Part shown: positions 33,650-43,694 of the stretch, one piece after another | Layout: every line of letters begins with the position of its first letter | Position numbering within the stretch: the first letter of the stretch is position 1 | Assembly (NCBI GenBank): GCA_045599325.1 | Contig: JAZRVT010000031.1 | Location: 1-64,000 of the forward strand | DNA length: 64,000 bases | Reading direction: 5' to 3' | DNA from: Cacconaster sp045599325 | GTDB taxonomy: Bacteria > Bacteroidota > Bacteroidia > Bacteroidales > UBA932 | Position numbers and translations under genes: made by a program | Notes under the pieces: model-generated | Told to the model about the DNA's origin: nothing | What the model saw: only the letters and a program-made list of their open reading frames with translations | The model's database searches: none

Positions 33650-34960
33650 TCATCTAACAATTGAATTCAAGCACCTTGCCACTTTATTGTCAATCAATAC
33701 CTTGGAATGATTACGAATGGCGCAGTCCCTGGCCTTTAAGGCATATTCACTGACTTTGTTATATGACAACCCTCTCAAGCCGATCTCAATATCGGCCATC
33801 GAAGTCACGACAATTGCCGCATCCTCTTCAATCAAATACTCAACAGGCGCCACATCAACTGGTCCTACAGCAAAAACACATCTGCCTGAAGAAAGATAAT
33901 CGGTTATTTTGGTAGAGAATGAAAGTCGAGCCACCTTGTTGAACCGCGGTTCGAAAGATTCAACATATACAACAACATCATTATTAGCAATCACGTCAGC
34001 AACTTCGGAATATGGAACAGGAGGCATAAGGTGTATTTCATCTGAGCATAGAAGTTGATCTTGCAATTCTGCTTCGATATAATTGTTAGTATATACAGAC
34101 ATCTGCATCTTTACTCCGTCTTCATTGATTCTCCTGATAGCATGTGCCATCTCTATCAAGGAGAATATGCGACCATATATCACCTGCCCCAAATAAACAA
34201 GCCTTATTGGATTGTGCGGCCGGCGTATAACTTCCGGCAAGCAATTCAAATCTACCCCTTTTGTAATAATAGTGCTCTCAATATGGAATATCTCGTCATA
34301 CTCCTTCTTCATCTTCGGACTGATGACGAACACATTCTGGCAGGAAACTATCACTTTACGGAAGCTCCTCCTTAGCAACATCTTATATATCCTGGCTGCA
34401 AGGGATGTACAGCTTTCGTAAGTATAAATGTCATCTTGAATAAATATACTCGCCGGCTTCCCGGTAATCTTCAGAAGATAACGTTGGACTTTATTCATCA
34501 ACGGCAATGGAGACCCTTCCAGCCAAACAATATCCGGATTGAATTCACTGACAAAATTCTTAAGATCCAAACTCTTCCAACCATTAAAAGACCAAAGAAT
34601 CTCACGAAGGAAAGAATACAGGTAAGATCTATGACCTCGCACATAAGACATAGCATTAGCTTCCTGCGTGGCAATGCTGTTCTTAACGCTTTCTTTCATT
34701 GGCTTTCGAGTATCAAAAGCATATCCTGTACGAGTTCTCCATTTAATTAACTTATGGATTAATGAAAACTCTGAAATCTGAAAGAAACGATAGCATTGCC
34801 TCGTGTCTGGTTCAACAGATTCAATATATATGTGAGCAACATTTTCCGCATCAAACTGTGAAAAGAGATTTGTAAGAGTGCTTGAGGTTCCACTGTTATC
34901 ATTCCACACATTTCGGGAAACGACAAGGATTCGAGCACTATCTGTTTCTTGACCTATCAT
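33650..34960 (-). CDS. GT4-like glycosyltransferase
   Basis: A 436-residue protein with a GT-B layout: ARILVVSRNVWNDNSGTSST at the N-terminus, FNPDIVWLEGSPLP, IRLVYLGQVIYGRIFSLIEM at the start of the donor domain, and SYSEVADVIAN-type followed by ESFEPRFNKVARLSFSTKIT where GT4 enzymes carry the E-x7-E region. The overall match is weaker than for the other two GT4 proteins, so a divergent or distinct retaining enzyme is possible. It overlaps Wzy by 23 bases. Confidence 0.72.
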   Translation of the reverse strand: MIGQETDSARILVVSRNVWNDNSGTSSTLTNLFSQFDAENVAHIYIESVEPDTRQCYRFFQISEFSLIHKLIKWRTRTGYAFDTRKPMKESVKNSIATQEANAMSYVRGHRSYLYSFLREILWSFNGWKSLDLKNFVSEFNPDIVWLEGSPLPLMNKVQRYLLKITGKPASIFIQDDIYTYESCTSLAARIYKMLLRRSFRKVIVSCQNVFVISPKMKKEYDEIFHIESTIITKGVDLNCLPEVIRRPHNPIRLVYLGQVIYGRIFSLIEMAHAIRRINEDGVKMQMSVYTNNYIEAELQDQLLCSDEIHLMPPVPYSEVADVIANNDVVVYVESFEPRFNKVARLSFSTKITDYLSSGRCVFAVGPVDVAPVEYLIEEDAAIVVTSMADIEIGLRGLSYNKVSEYALKARDCAIRNHSKVLIDNKVARCLNSIVR

Positions 34961-36167
34961 CTCTGCAATAAAACAACTTAATAACTGAAGGGATAAGAAC
35001 CATCATGAAAAGCCAGCTTTCGCATCCCCAGTTTCCCTTCATATACATATAAATCAGACAAATTGCAATAGAAATACTATAAAAAGTCTGTGTCTCAACT
35101 TGTACTGGAAGCCTACGCGAAACACTTTTAACATGGGTAGTAATAATCAATAAAAAGGGAAGAAAGCAGAATAATCCCATACCGCCTAATCTGTCTATGA
35201 GAGAAGAGTGATTGCCGACTTCAGGTACACCAAATAAAGGATTGTGGAAAAAACTGGACCAGGACATTTGATGCAGAGACTGCCTGACAGTGAGAGTGCC
35301 TCCTACAGTATGCCCGGCCTCAAGCGAGAGTTTAATATCAATCAATTTATACTCAACAGGGGTGCCTTCAAATAAGGGCAATAACCAATCAATTATAGTT
35401 TCAAAAACTCCAACAAAATAGAATAGGACACAAATTATTGATATTAATGTCAGGGATATCATATTACGTGTGCGATTGCCTGCTTTATAAAAAATAGCAA
35501 AAAGGATACTCGCCATCATAAGTATCAAACTAGTAGTAATAGATGTCTTATAAATAACGTAACAGAATAATAACAGAATGCAACAATTCACCACCTTATT
35601 TTTCTTTGCAAAAGAATACTTAATGCCGTAGCAAAGAGCTGGGACAAGCAGGGCATATGCATGCATCAAACCATATGTAGGCAGACCCGGGACGCGAACT
35701 GCGTCTTTAGAAAAGAGGTCTTCTCTGAGGATTCCGCTGTTATTGATTAATACAGGAAGAATATAAACAAAAGAAACCACTAAAATAGCAAGTGCCCAGG
35801 CACCAATCTTTTGCTCAATACTCTCAGAATTGATTTTTGAAATAGCTCCTGATATAAGCAACGGCGGCAAGATATAAGCATATTCAATTAGGATTTTTTT
35901 ACTATCCGTCACTGTTCCAATACCTATGGTGAGAGGTTTACCAATAAATACATAAATTGCTAAAATAACAGCATACACAAGAAACCAGCGAAAGTATTTA
36001 GTCTGCCAGGAGGATGGATACAGTACCATCACCATTATGGAGACGGCAATACTTGGCAAGGCAACTGGAATCTTAAGTATATCGCCAAAGAGAGGGAAAG
36101 CAATGTACAGTATATATAGAATTACTACTCCAAAAAATAATTTTTCTCGATTATTACTCAGTTTCAT
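34938..36167 (-). CDS. Wzy-like polysaccharide polymerase
   Basis: A 409-residue integral membrane protein with about 10-12 hydrophobic segments spread over its whole length (LFFGVVILYILYIAFPL, SIAVSIMVMVLYP, FLVYAVILAIYVFIG, and others). A larger polar loop is near residues 270-310 (LIDIKLSLEAGHTVGGTLTV). This is the usual shape of Wzy/O-antigen polymerases, which join lipid-linked repeat units on the outer face of the inner membrane. Wzy proteins have little sequence identity, so the call rests on topology and location in a locus that otherwise lacks one. Confidence 0.75.
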   Translation of the reverse strand: MKLSNNREKLFFGVVILYILYIAFPLFGDILKIPVALPSIAVSIMVMVLYPSSWQTKYFRWFLVYAVILAIYVFIGKPLTIGIGTVTDSKKILIEYAYILPPLLISGAISKINSESIEQKIGAWALAILVVSFVYILPVLINNSGILREDLFSKDAVRVPGLPTYGLMHAYALLVPALCYGIKYSFAKKNKVVNCCILLLFCYVIYKTSITTSLILMMASILFAIFYKAGNRTRNMISLTLISIICVLFYFVGVFETIIDWLLPLFEGTPVEYKLIDIKLSLEAGHTVGGTLTVRQSLHQMSWSSFFHNPLFGVPEVGNHSSLIDRLGGMGLFCFLPFLLIITTHVKSVSRRLPVQVETQTFYSISIAICLIYMYMKGNWGCESWLFMMVLIPSVIKLFYCRDDRSRNR

Positions 36168-36196
36168 TATGCTAAGAATCAGATAAATTTCTAAAT

Positions 36197-37393
36197 CTAT
36201 AATGACCTATATAAATCAATATATTTAGAATAGTTCGTTCTTTTGTCAAAATTATCAACAACGAATTGCCTGCATTTTTCAATAAATTCAGACTTTCCTG
36301 AAAGCAAGATTGCATATGTTTTGTTCCAAAGCTCCTCATAGTCTCCTGTTCTTACAGCCCAGCCTGTTCCAGCAGCTACAGTCTCCAGTGACCCTGTAGA
36401 GTCGTATGTAACAACTGGTGTACCGCACGCCTGTGCCTCCAAGTTAATGGAGCTCAAAGTATCTTCTCGTGAACAGTTGACAAGAACATCGCCAGAACAA
36501 TATAATTGTGCAATTTCATCTCGACTCGATGTATATCCGAATAACCTTACGTTATCAGGCATATCAATATTAACATCAGGACATCCGAACAGTAACAGAA
36601 CACAATTATCTGGCATTCTCGAGACAAAGTAGTCAAACGTAAGGCGATTTACAGGCAATAGCCATTTTGACGCTGGTCCAAGAATCACCTTTTTCCCAGT
36701 TAAATTCAATTTTTGACGCAAATCACAACTTCGAGGTCTAAGTATATCGGTGTCAAAACCATTGTGGATGCATTCAATACGCTTTCCTCCAAGGAATGAC
36801 TTTCTACATTCATCCGTTATCCACTGAGAGCAACCAACCAAGGTCAGATTATCAATAGCTGTAAGGTACTTAACTCTGTCTGAGAAAATTGAAGATGAAG
36901 CGTCATACAAATATGCAGGTGTGTCATCCAGCCGCTTTGGACAACCGTTACACCCGAACTTCCATTTATCACATCCCGCAGATGAATAATGAAAGCATCC
37001 GCCGGTAAAATACCAGCAGTCGTGCAGGGTTATCAATGTTTTAATATTGTGTTCAGACAGATATCTCAACAGAATATTCAGGTTGATATAGTTATTATGG
37101 AGATTATGCAAATGGACTATATCCGGTCTGAGATGGTCAATATAATTAATAAAGTCCTTTGTAGCCCTATGACTGAAATACGACTGTTTTCCTGCAATAC
37201 GGGATAATAGTGCGTGACATTTTCTATCTATTAAAGAACCTATTTCATATGCATGCCCGTCAGAACGGCCCATACCTTTTGCAAATGCCACATAGGCATC
37301 TATGCCCTCCCGGGCGGCAGCCTGCTGTATGTCCCTTGCTATTATGCCGGTACTCTTAAAGCCATAAACAGCATTAATTTGAAGAACTTTCAT
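36197..37393 (-). CDS. GT4 glycosyltransferase (WcaC-like)
   Basis: A 398-residue GT-B enzyme. The acceptor half has LQINAVYGFKSTGIIARDIQ, PDIVHLHNLHNNYINLNIL and HDCWYFTGGCFHYSSAGCD, a motif typical of WcaC-like enzymes. The donor half has KVILGPASKWLL, then YCSGDVLVNCSREDTLSSIN and EAQACGTPVVTYDSTG. It transfers a sugar during repeat-unit assembly on the cytoplasmic face. Its start overlaps the preceding acyltransferase gene by 20 bases. Confidence 0.86.
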   Translation of the reverse strand: MKVLQINAVYGFKSTGIIARDIQQAAAREGIDAYVAFAKGMGRSDGHAYEIGSLIDRKCHALLSRIAGKQSYFSHRATKDFINYIDHLRPDIVHLHNLHNNYINLNILLRYLSEHNIKTLITLHDCWYFTGGCFHYSSAGCDKWKFGCNGCPKRLDDTPAYLYDASSSIFSDRVKYLTAIDNLTLVGCSQWITDECRKSFLGGKRIECIHNGFDTDILRPRSCDLRQKLNLTGKKVILGPASKWLLPVNRLTFDYFVSRMPDNCVLLLFGCPDVNIDMPDNVRLFGYTSSRDEIAQLYCSGDVLVNCSREDTLSSINLEAQACGTPVVTYDSTGSLETVAAGTGWAVRTGDYEELWNKTYAILLSGKSEFIEKCRQFVVDNFDKRTNYSKYIDLYRSL

Positions 37394-37955
37394 ATTCGCA
37401 TTTTAATTCTTTTACGACCTTTGCTGGCCTACCTACTGCAATTGAATAAGATGGTATGTCCTTCGTAACCAAGGAACCGGCTCCGATTACAGCTCCCTCC
37501 CCAATTGTAACACCAGGCATAATGATACTCCTCATACCTATGCAACAGCCGCGCTTTAGGATAACCGGCTCTACTTTATAAGGCAGACAATTGTAATCAT
37601 CACCAATTCTATAATTATCCAAAATTCTTCTATGGCATAACAAGAGGCATTGAGATGCTATCCAAACCCCATCCTCTACAGTAATCATATGTGCATTGCC
37701 GGCATCGAAATATACGCCATAACCGACCTTGAAATTTCCGTTAGTATTGACTCCGCACTTCTTCCAGTACTTAGGGCGAATACTCTCTGCCGGATCAGTT
37801 AAATTCATCTGCTTGACCATCCAGTGAAATTTCCTCTTTTGTTTGAGAATTGAAAACCTTCTATAAATCGGTAACAAAAGTTTAATAATCGGGTTTTCCT
37901 TCAATTTGGTTTTTTCCGTCCAGTCCATACTATCTAATAATTGATGACCAAACAT
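37374..37955 (-). CDS. Hexapeptide-repeat O-acetyltransferase
   Basis: A 193-residue protein with an N-terminal basic stretch and then left-handed beta-helix repeats: NFKVGYGVYFDAGNAHMI, WIASQCLLLCHRRILD and IGMRSIIMPGVTIGEGAVIG, ending AVGRPAKVVKEL. It is of the maltose/galactoside O-acetyltransferase or WbbJ type, which transfer acetyl from acetyl-CoA to a sugar hydroxyl. In this operon it most likely O-acetylates a repeat-unit sugar. Overlaps both neighbours. Confidence 0.82.
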   Translation of the reverse strand: MFGHQLLDSMDWTEKTKLKENPIIKLLLPIYRRFSILKQKRKFHWMVKQMNLTDPAESIRPKYWKKCGVNTNGNFKVGYGVYFDAGNAHMITVEDGVWIASQCLLLCHRRILDNYRIGDDYNCLPYKVEPVILKRGCCIGMRSIIMPGVTIGEGAVIGAGSLVTKDIPSYSIAVGRPAKVVKELKCEYESSSN

Positions 37956-38688
37956 TATAATGGCCTTTTACTTTTGCTTTATACGCGCTAAAAATGTCAT
38001 CATTGCTTATCCCCGTACGGCCAAAAATGATACGTCCGTCTTGCATATAACTGTACATCATTCGAGATGTATATATACGGGAATAATCTGTATTCTCTAT
38101 AAGGTACCTGTTTGAATCTTCACTATAATAACCATATGGATAACAGAAATCTTTTGGCTTGTATCCCAATTCTCGCTCGAACACCTTATCGGCCTCTTCA
38201 AATTCAACAATTGGGTTGATTTTTGTGATATCCCTTGCGTCTACGTGGTTATAGGTATGAACGCCAAAACCAACAAGCCCGTTGTTATGCATCATGCGAA
38301 CTTCGTCCCAGGTCAAATAATCAGAATTATTGTCTATTTTTCCAACAGCCAGATAAATATTATATTTTATCCCTAATGAAAGCATAAAGTCAAATATCAT
38401 TGTATAGTTTGACTTCCAACCATCATCAAATGCAATAATCAGAGACTTGGAATTGTATTCAACAGAGGAATTATCCAACTCGTCAAAGCGCAGTGTTTTA
38501 TAACCATGCTCAGCGAGATAACGCATCTGCTTCTCAAATTTCGCAAGATTTGTCTGCATAAATGAGAATCCCCCATCAGCTACGATATCGTGATAATAAA
38601 TAACATTTACATATTTATTTCTAGAACGGCATAAACTACCAACAAGAGGGACACCGTAATTGTAAACTAATTTCTTTATTGTGTTCAT
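37930..38688 (-). CDS. Polysaccharide deacetylase (NodB-like)
   Basis: A 252-residue carbohydrate esterase family 4-type protein: VNVIYYHDIVADGGFSF, SLIIAFDDGWKSNY (the metal/catalytic Asp-Asp), GFGVHTYNHVDARDI (metal histidines), and DFCYPYGYYSEDSN. It removes N-acetyl groups from amino sugars. No signal peptide is visible, so it may act on lipid-linked intermediates in the cytoplasm. A free amine made this way would be an acceptor for the ATP-grasp or acyl-transfer enzymes encoded next to it (inference). Confidence 0.85.
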   Translation of the reverse strand: MNTIKKLVYNYGVPLVGSLCRSRNKYVNVIYYHDIVADGGFSFMQTNLAKFEKQMRYLAEHGYKTLRFDELDNSSVEYNSKSLIIAFDDGWKSNYTMIFDFMLSLGIKYNIYLAVGKIDNNSDYLTWDEVRMMHNNGLVGFGVHTYNHVDARDITKINPIVEFEEADKVFERELGYKPKDFCYPYGYYSEDSNRYLIENTDYSRIYTSRMMYSYMQDGRIIFGRTGISNDDIFSAYKAKVKGHYNVWSSIIR

Positions 38689-38714
38689 AAATAATATAAT
38701 TTTCGGCTTAATGA

Positions 38715-39488
38715 TTATCCATAGTATCTCCAGTATGCCTTGAAATCGTGATGTGAAATTCTTTTTTCTTCAGGAGGCAGTTGCAAATAGTTTCCAAAGG
38801 TACATTTTAAATAAGCATCGTAGTCATCTACAGCCAGATATATTCTATCCTCGAATCTAATATCTTTATATTCTTTGAAAACAGCACTAGGAATAGGGGA
38901 TTTGCATATAAGGCCGGAGACCAATTCAAATACATAGGGACATTCCAAATACTGTAACTTTTTCGCTTCATTGTTGATGGATGCTGATACTTTATTAAAT
39001 ATCAACTTTATCACAGAACATTTCGGAAATCTCTTCAATATGCGAAAAACAAAGGAGCGAATTCTATACATTTTTTTGACTTTACTATGACGTCTTTCAA
39101 AATCAGATTCATCAGAGACATTATCAACAGGAAAAACATCAATAAATACACCCGTACGCTGGAAATCCCCTATATATGTAGTTGTTCTGGTATCATGAAC
39201 TTTCCCAAAAGGATAACCGAAATTTTTACCAGACTCGATATTAAGCAATTCATATGGTGAGCGGTTGTCGTGGTTGTTCCACAATGTCGTAAACTTGTCA
39301 TATTCTTTTCGGGTCATCTGGATATCAATATCATCGTCCCATGGAATATAACCGCCGTGACGGACTGCGCCAAGCAAAGTGCCGCCACTTAGTGTGTATT
39401 TAATATCATTTGCCCGACAGATTGAGTCCACATAATCGAGGATCTCCATCTGTAACTTCTTAAGTTCTTCAACACTAATTTCTTTCAT
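38715..39488 (-). CDS. LicD-family phosphotransferase
   Basis: A 257-residue protein with the LicD signature YTLSGGTLLGAVRHGG then IPWDDDIDIQMTRKEYDKF (metal-binding aspartates). LicD proteins transfer phosphocholine, ribitol phosphate or similar groups from CDP-activated donors to glycans. A CDP-donor could be made by the TagD-like cytidylyltransferase at 52133-52549, in the same operon. It starts 18 bases after the stop of the ATP-grasp gene. Confidence 0.87.
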   Translation of the reverse strand: MKEISVEELKKLQMEILDYVDSICRANDIKYTLSGGTLLGAVRHGGYIPWDDDIDIQMTRKEYDKFTTLWNNHDNRSPYELLNIESGKNFGYPFGKVHDTRTTTYIGDFQRTGVFIDVFPVDNVSDESDFERRHSKVKKMYRIRSFVFRILKRFPKCSVIKLIFNKVSASINNEAKKLQYLECPYVFELVSGLICKSPIPSAVFKEYKDIRFEDRIYLAVDDYDAYLKCTFGNYLQLPPEEKRISHHDFKAYWRYYG

Positions 39489-39506
39489 AAAAACAGCTCA
39501 AAAAAA

Positions 39507-40724
39507 TCATTTATGAATTCCAATGTATTTGCATAACACCTTTGCTAACCGCTTTAAGCATTTAATTTTATGTTTTCTCATAAAGGACAAAAACGGGACG
39601 TTGTCATCTGAATCTTTGACAAAATTGATGTCAGCAGAGAAGATGCTTGACTTGAACTGCTTAGAAGTAATATAACCAGCCTCCCAATCATCTTCGCACA
39701 TTCGTTCATTGACAAATGTTTTTGACGACTGAATAGCAGTATCCTTTTCTGGTATTTCCTTTCCAGTCAGCTTTAGAACCATCATCTCTGGAAGATTAAC
39801 CCCCATTTTTGTTATAGCATATCCTGACCCTCCAAAGCGAAAATTGATTTCTCCAAAATAAAACTTGCCACTACTGTGATAGAAATCAATGTCAAACACG
39901 CCAAAATAACCTATTCTTTTCATCAAAGCCGAAAACTTTTCGACCAACTCCTCAAAACCTGTCAAAGGCAGGACTTCACCCGTCTTTGCCACACCGAAAT
40001 GCCCTCCATTCGCCAAGGAATTGATATGAATGATGCCTGGAATGACCACCTTCTGCCCATCGGAAAAGCCAAGCAAAGCATACTCTTCATCAATCTTCAT
40101 ATACCTTTCCACCAGCACATCCACATCACCTCTCCTGCTCAAATTTGCCACGACCTGACGGAGTTCCTGTTCACAGTCACACTTCTTCAACCCGTTCTTT
40201 CCTCCATTGATAGTTGCCAAAGGTTTCGGGAAACACGGATACATTATATCATCAGGGACTGTGTATTGGCGGTTCCGTACTCTTATGATTGCGGCTTCAG
40301 CCACATTCAATCCGGCCTCTCTGGCCGCTTCTTTCTGGCGAAGCTTGTCCATCCATCGCACGACAGCACCTTCTTCTGAGCCTATATTCGGGCAATGGAA
40401 GTATTGCGACAATACATTAAAATTCTCATCAACAGCAGCAGCGGAAAAATCGCTGTCGGGGAAAAGGACAGGCTTGTTTTCAGCGTCTGAGCATTTATCA
40501 ATCAGCAACCTTATCAACTGCTCTTTATCTGGAGGAATAATATAGAAATCAGACACATATTTACTATAACAGTCAATAGGTTTTCCTTCCCTCAAAAATC
40601 GGGGACGGTTCAAGTCAAAGGCAATGGCGACAACAGTCACCTCACATCCCATTGCCCCTAATGCTCGAACAAGACTTAACCTGGATGTATATCCGTGTCC
40701 GACTATTACAACTTTACGTTTCAT
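39507..40724 (-). CDS. ATP-grasp enzyme (carbamoyl-phosphate-synthase-like)
   Basis: A 405-residue protein starting KVVIVGHGYTSRLSLVRALG, with a preATP-grasp domain and then an ATP-grasp domain: MDKLRQKEAAREAGLNVAEA, CFPKPLATINGGKNGLKK (ATP-binding lysine), VLVERYMKIDEEYALLGF and YFGEINFRFGGSGYAI (metal-binding E-x-N). It is distinct from the four ATPgrasp_ST proteins. Such enzymes ligate carboxylates to amines using ATP. Its end overlaps the CapA-like gene's start frame by four bases, which suggests a functional pair. Confidence 0.82.
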   Translation of the reverse strand: MKRKVVIVGHGYTSRLSLVRALGAMGCEVTVVAIAFDLNRPRFLREGKPIDCYSKYVSDFYIIPPDKEQLIRLLIDKCSDAENKPVLFPDSDFSAAAVDENFNVLSQYFHCPNIGSEEGAVVRWMDKLRQKEAAREAGLNVAEAAIIRVRNRQYTVPDDIMYPCFPKPLATINGGKNGLKKCDCEQELRQVVANLSRRGDVDVLVERYMKIDEEYALLGFSDGQKVVIPGIIHINSLANGGHFGVAKTGEVLPLTGFEELVEKFSALMKRIGYFGVFDIDFYHSSGKFYFGEINFRFGGSGYAITKMGVNLPEMMVLKLTGKEIPEKDTAIQSSKTFVNERMCEDDWEAGYITSKQFKSSIFSADINFVKDSDDNVPFLSFMRKHKIKCLKRLAKVLCKYIGIHK

Positions 40725-41881
40725 CGATAATTCCCGGTTCTTAGTAACTCCTTTATCCCTCCTATTGCGACCTCTCTGTTTTGTTCTGAGCGTAATGAAT
40801 GAAGAGAAAAGAGTAATTGATTCTTAGTATAGTTCTTTAACATATACCGTAAAGTCATTTTTGGAAAAAAACGACTAATCGCCCTTGTTACTATGCGCCC
40901 ACCTTTATATGCTTTTATATATAATGGCACCTCATTTTTACAATACTCAGTAAATTTCTTCAGCACCAGTTCTTCATCATACACCTCACGCGAACGCTTC
41001 TCATATTCAGTAAAATCCTGCTGCTCAGCATATCGCACAGTATACCCCACTGCATTTACAAGATACTTTGTCACGATGGGGTCACCCTCTCCTAATGTGA
41101 GTTCAATGATTAGTCCTGTATCTGTATATTCGTTATTAAAGGAACGGAAAAGAAAGTTGCCCTGTCCATATAACAAAAAAGCATCTTTATAATATTCCTC
41201 ACAACCTACGCAATGAGTATGTTGAGACAGAACCATATTTGCACCGGAATCGACCATACGATGGAAACGCCTTCTAGTTTGCGGGGATGGGTAACGAAAC
41301 TTCTCAGTTCCCCCATGGTATATGACAATCAAATAATCACATTCGGTTTTAAGTCCTTCTATTTCCTTGCATACGACATATTCATCATACAGCCAGGCGC
41401 CCCCTGTGGATTTTGTCGGTTCGTTATACATTGTCTCTGCAACATTGTATAATCCAACTTTATAACCATTAATATCAACAAGTTGATAATGACATATTTC
41501 ATCGCCATTGACACCTGCGCCCAAATAGGGTATATTAGTTTTATCCAACGTTGCTATTGTATCTGCCACACCTTGATGTCCAGCATCTGTAATATGGTTA
41601 TTTGCAAGCATACAACAATCAATGCCTAGCGCCTTAATTCCATTGATTGTAGACGTAGGAGCTTTAACAACAGGACCCGTTTTAATACCAACCGCATCAC
41701 TGTCAGTTATGGCACCTTCAAGGTTACATATTCTATAATCGGCTTTTTGAAATATTTTGCAAATCTCGTCCCCGAATAGATAGTTCAAGCTTCCTTCTGA
41801 AAACTTATCAAAATTCTGTGGAACTGGGAATAAATCACCTACGATGATTATTTTTCCGCCGCCGTATTTTTTGTTTTCCAT
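40721..41881 (-). CDS. CapA-family protein (metallophosphatase-like), first copy
   Basis: A 386-residue CapA/PgsA-type protein: KIIIVGDLFPVPQNFD, FQKADYRICNLEGAITDSD, DCCMLANNHITDAGHQG (N-N-H metal motif), DYLIVIYHGGTEKFRYP and GANMVLSQHTHCVGCEEY. CapA proteins are needed for poly-gamma-glutamate synthesis or attachment in Bacillus and recur in other surface-polymer clusters. No signal peptide is present here, unlike membrane-anchored PgsA, so it may act in the cytoplasm. The second copy is at 46027-47196 on the far side of three ATP-grasp genes. Confidence 0.85.
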   Translation of the reverse strand: MENKKYGGGKIIIVGDLFPVPQNFDKFSEGSLNYLFGDEICKIFQKADYRICNLEGAITDSDAVGIKTGPVVKAPTSTINGIKALGIDCCMLANNHITDAGHQGVADTIATLDKTNIPYLGAGVNGDEICHYQLVDINGYKVGLYNVAETMYNEPTKSTGGAWLYDEYVVCKEIEGLKTECDYLIVIYHGGTEKFRYPSPQTRRRFHRMVDSGANMVLSQHTHCVGCEEYYKDAFLLYGQGNFLFRSFNNEYTDTGLIIELTLGEGDPIVTKYLVNAVGYTVRYAEQQDFTEYEKRSREVYDEELVLKKFTEYCKNEVPLYIKAYKGGRIVTRAISRFFPKMTLRYMLKNYTKNQLLFSLHSLRSEQNREVAIGGIKELLRTGNYR

Positions 41882-41893
41882 ATCTAAACCTTA

Positions 41894-42493
41894 TCAATGG
41901 AGGATCAGTGTTCTCAGTAATGTTTTGATTTTGCTGAAATGGAACTTATAGAAACAGTAAAAATTGGAATATGGACATCCATCTAACCATTTCGCCATGT
42001 TTACACAATAATGGTCTTTACTTGCTGCGCGAAAAAAACGGACATAACGATAACCATTTTTCAAAGCAGTATTTTGGACCAATTTGTTGTTTAGATGTGT
42101 ATCAAAAGTCAAAGTTTGATAACCCTGTTGAATAGCATACTGTTCACGTACCTTTATCAATTCATAATAGATGCCTCGGCCTTTATATTCAGGCAACACA
42201 CCTGCAAAGCCCATATATGCATATTTCCCTTTGGCATACCACGAATTTCCTGTTTTGTCACAAATAGCAGCGACACCAACTAACTTTGCCCCATCCAAAG
42301 CGACAAACATTCTTCCATCTTCACCTATTGTTTCAATGAATTTTTCAGCAGGCCATTGATAGTGAGTCATATTAATCCCTTTCTCCCTATTCGGAGCATG
42401 AGCCTCGTATAAGCACTGTTTTATATCATCCCACGAGACCCAATCGGGTTTCTCGATAATATGTATTTCTTCCAAGTTATGATTGAGTTCCAT
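41894..42493 (-). CDS. GNAT-family acyltransferase
   Basis: A 199-residue protein with a GNAT core: MFVALDGAKLVGVAAICD, then FAGVLPEYKGRGIYYELI (acetyl-CoA loop R/G-x-x-G) and TLTFDTHLNNKLVQNTALKN with GYRYVRFFRAA. The C-terminal 40 residues are aromatic and basic. It could acylate the amino group of an amino acid or sugar. It lies between CapA (12-base gap) and an ATP-grasp gene (one-base gap), so it belongs to that module. Confidence 0.75.
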   Translation of the reverse strand: MELNHNLEEIHIIEKPDWVSWDDIKQCLYEAHAPNREKGINMTHYQWPAEKFIETIGEDGRMFVALDGAKLVGVAAICDKTGNSWYAKGKYAYMGFAGVLPEYKGRGIYYELIKVREQYAIQQGYQTLTFDTHLNNKLVQNTALKNGYRYVRFFRAASKDHYCVNMAKWLDGCPYSNFYCFYKFHFSKIKTLLRTLILH

Positions 42494-42494
42494 A

Positions 42495-43673
42495 TTATCG
42501 TCCTCCGAATTTCAAATGCACTGTCTTCCGGTCTGGCCGATCAGCAAATTGGATTAGACCCAGCGGAACATATTCCGACTTCACTTTTGACACATGAGCC
42601 ATCAATTCGTCCAAATCTTCTTTAGAAAACATAGGACCAACAGCCACTTGCAGGCCGACACCTGGCCTGGGGTTGAATTCAATCAACACAGGACTCCCCT
42701 CAGTTGAGATGGCAAAATCCCATCCAACAATATCCAATTGAGGCAAGCGGCCATGGAGCGTCAGTGCTACATTTTTTATTTCCTCCCAATATGGAATCTC
42801 ATTCGGAATTGACGCTGGCAGCATCGGAATCTCAGTCGTAAGATAACAATAACGCCTTCTGTCCCTTAGCTTTCCAGTTGCGACATCAACACCAGTGAAT
42901 CCTCCTCCGGAACATACATTATCCATCACGGAACCAGTTCCACCGAAACGTACACACGCATACAATATCTTCCTTTCCCGATTAGGTTTTCTATATGTCA
43001 CAACTCTGATGGTGTTAACAGACGTAGGATTAAAACGGGCCATGATTTCATGCTGGCCGACCATCTTCTGTATTGTGAAATCATATCGATACTGCCTAAA
43101 CAAATCAAGAATTTCCCGTTTCTCAACCCCAGCTGAGAGTTTTTGCACACCTCGCCCGCCAAATGTCTCTACAGTTGGCTTCATGATGGTATCTTTGCCA
43201 TACGCAACCACTATTTCAACAGCCGCACTTTCACTAATCTCGCATCCTTGGCTGTCGAAATATACGCCATTCGAATTGCTGACTACATCTTCTGTCGTCT
43301 GCACATTTATGGATTTATCCGGCAGTTGAAGCAATGCCTTTTGTTTGTTCTTGTCCATATAGGCTGACACGAAATCATAGCGGTCCAGGTAAGGATAAAT
43401 ATAATGTACTGCCATGGAACGCGTCACATAATAATCGGCCTGTATACCCGACACTGCGCCATAATATTCTGCATCCATCTGTGACACATTAAAGCCCCAT
43501 TTCTTGAAATATGGATTCTTCTGCTTCACAAGCTGCTTCCACGGAAAGTTGGGGGCCATCTCATTTGCCTTTAACATTCGAGTGTCAAAAAATTGGTATT
43601 TCTCGGACAGAGAAGGTGCAATCAACTTCCAGACTACGAAGGCAATATCACTGATTTTTTTCGCTAGTCGCAT
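42495..43673 (-). CDS. ATP-grasp sugar-transfer-associated enzyme
   Basis: A 392-residue ATPgrasp_ST protein: IMKPTVETFGGRGVQKLSAG (ATP loop), FTIQKMVGQHEIMARFNP, TSVNTIRVVTYRK, VMDNVCSGGGFTGVD and VLIEFNPRPGVGLQVAVGP (metal-binding E-x-N). N-terminal ~140 residues are helical and variable, probably for acceptor recognition. It is the first transcribed after two close relatives (43695 and 44839), with 21-base spacing. Predicted to form an amide or ester on the polymer or its precursor; no substrate is known. Confidence 0.8.
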   Translation of the reverse strand: MRLAKKISDIAFVVWKLIAPSLSEKYQFFDTRMLKANEMAPNFPWKQLVKQKNPYFKKWGFNVSQMDAEYYGAVSGIQADYYVTRSMAVHYIYPYLDRYDFVSAYMDKNKQKALLQLPDKSINVQTTEDVVSNSNGVYFDSQGCEISESAAVEIVVAYGKDTIMKPTVETFGGRGVQKLSAGVEKREILDLFRQYRYDFTIQKMVGQHEIMARFNPTSVNTIRVVTYRKPNRERKILYACVRFGGTGSVMDNVCSGGGFTGVDVATGKLRDRRRYCYLTTEIPMLPASIPNEIPYWEEIKNVALTLHGRLPQLDIVGWDFAISTEGSPVLIEFNPRPGVGLQVAVGPMFSKEDLDELMAHVSKVKSEYVPLGLIQFADRPDRKTVHLKFGGR

Positions 43674-43694
43674 ATTGTATCAACTGATTTTCAA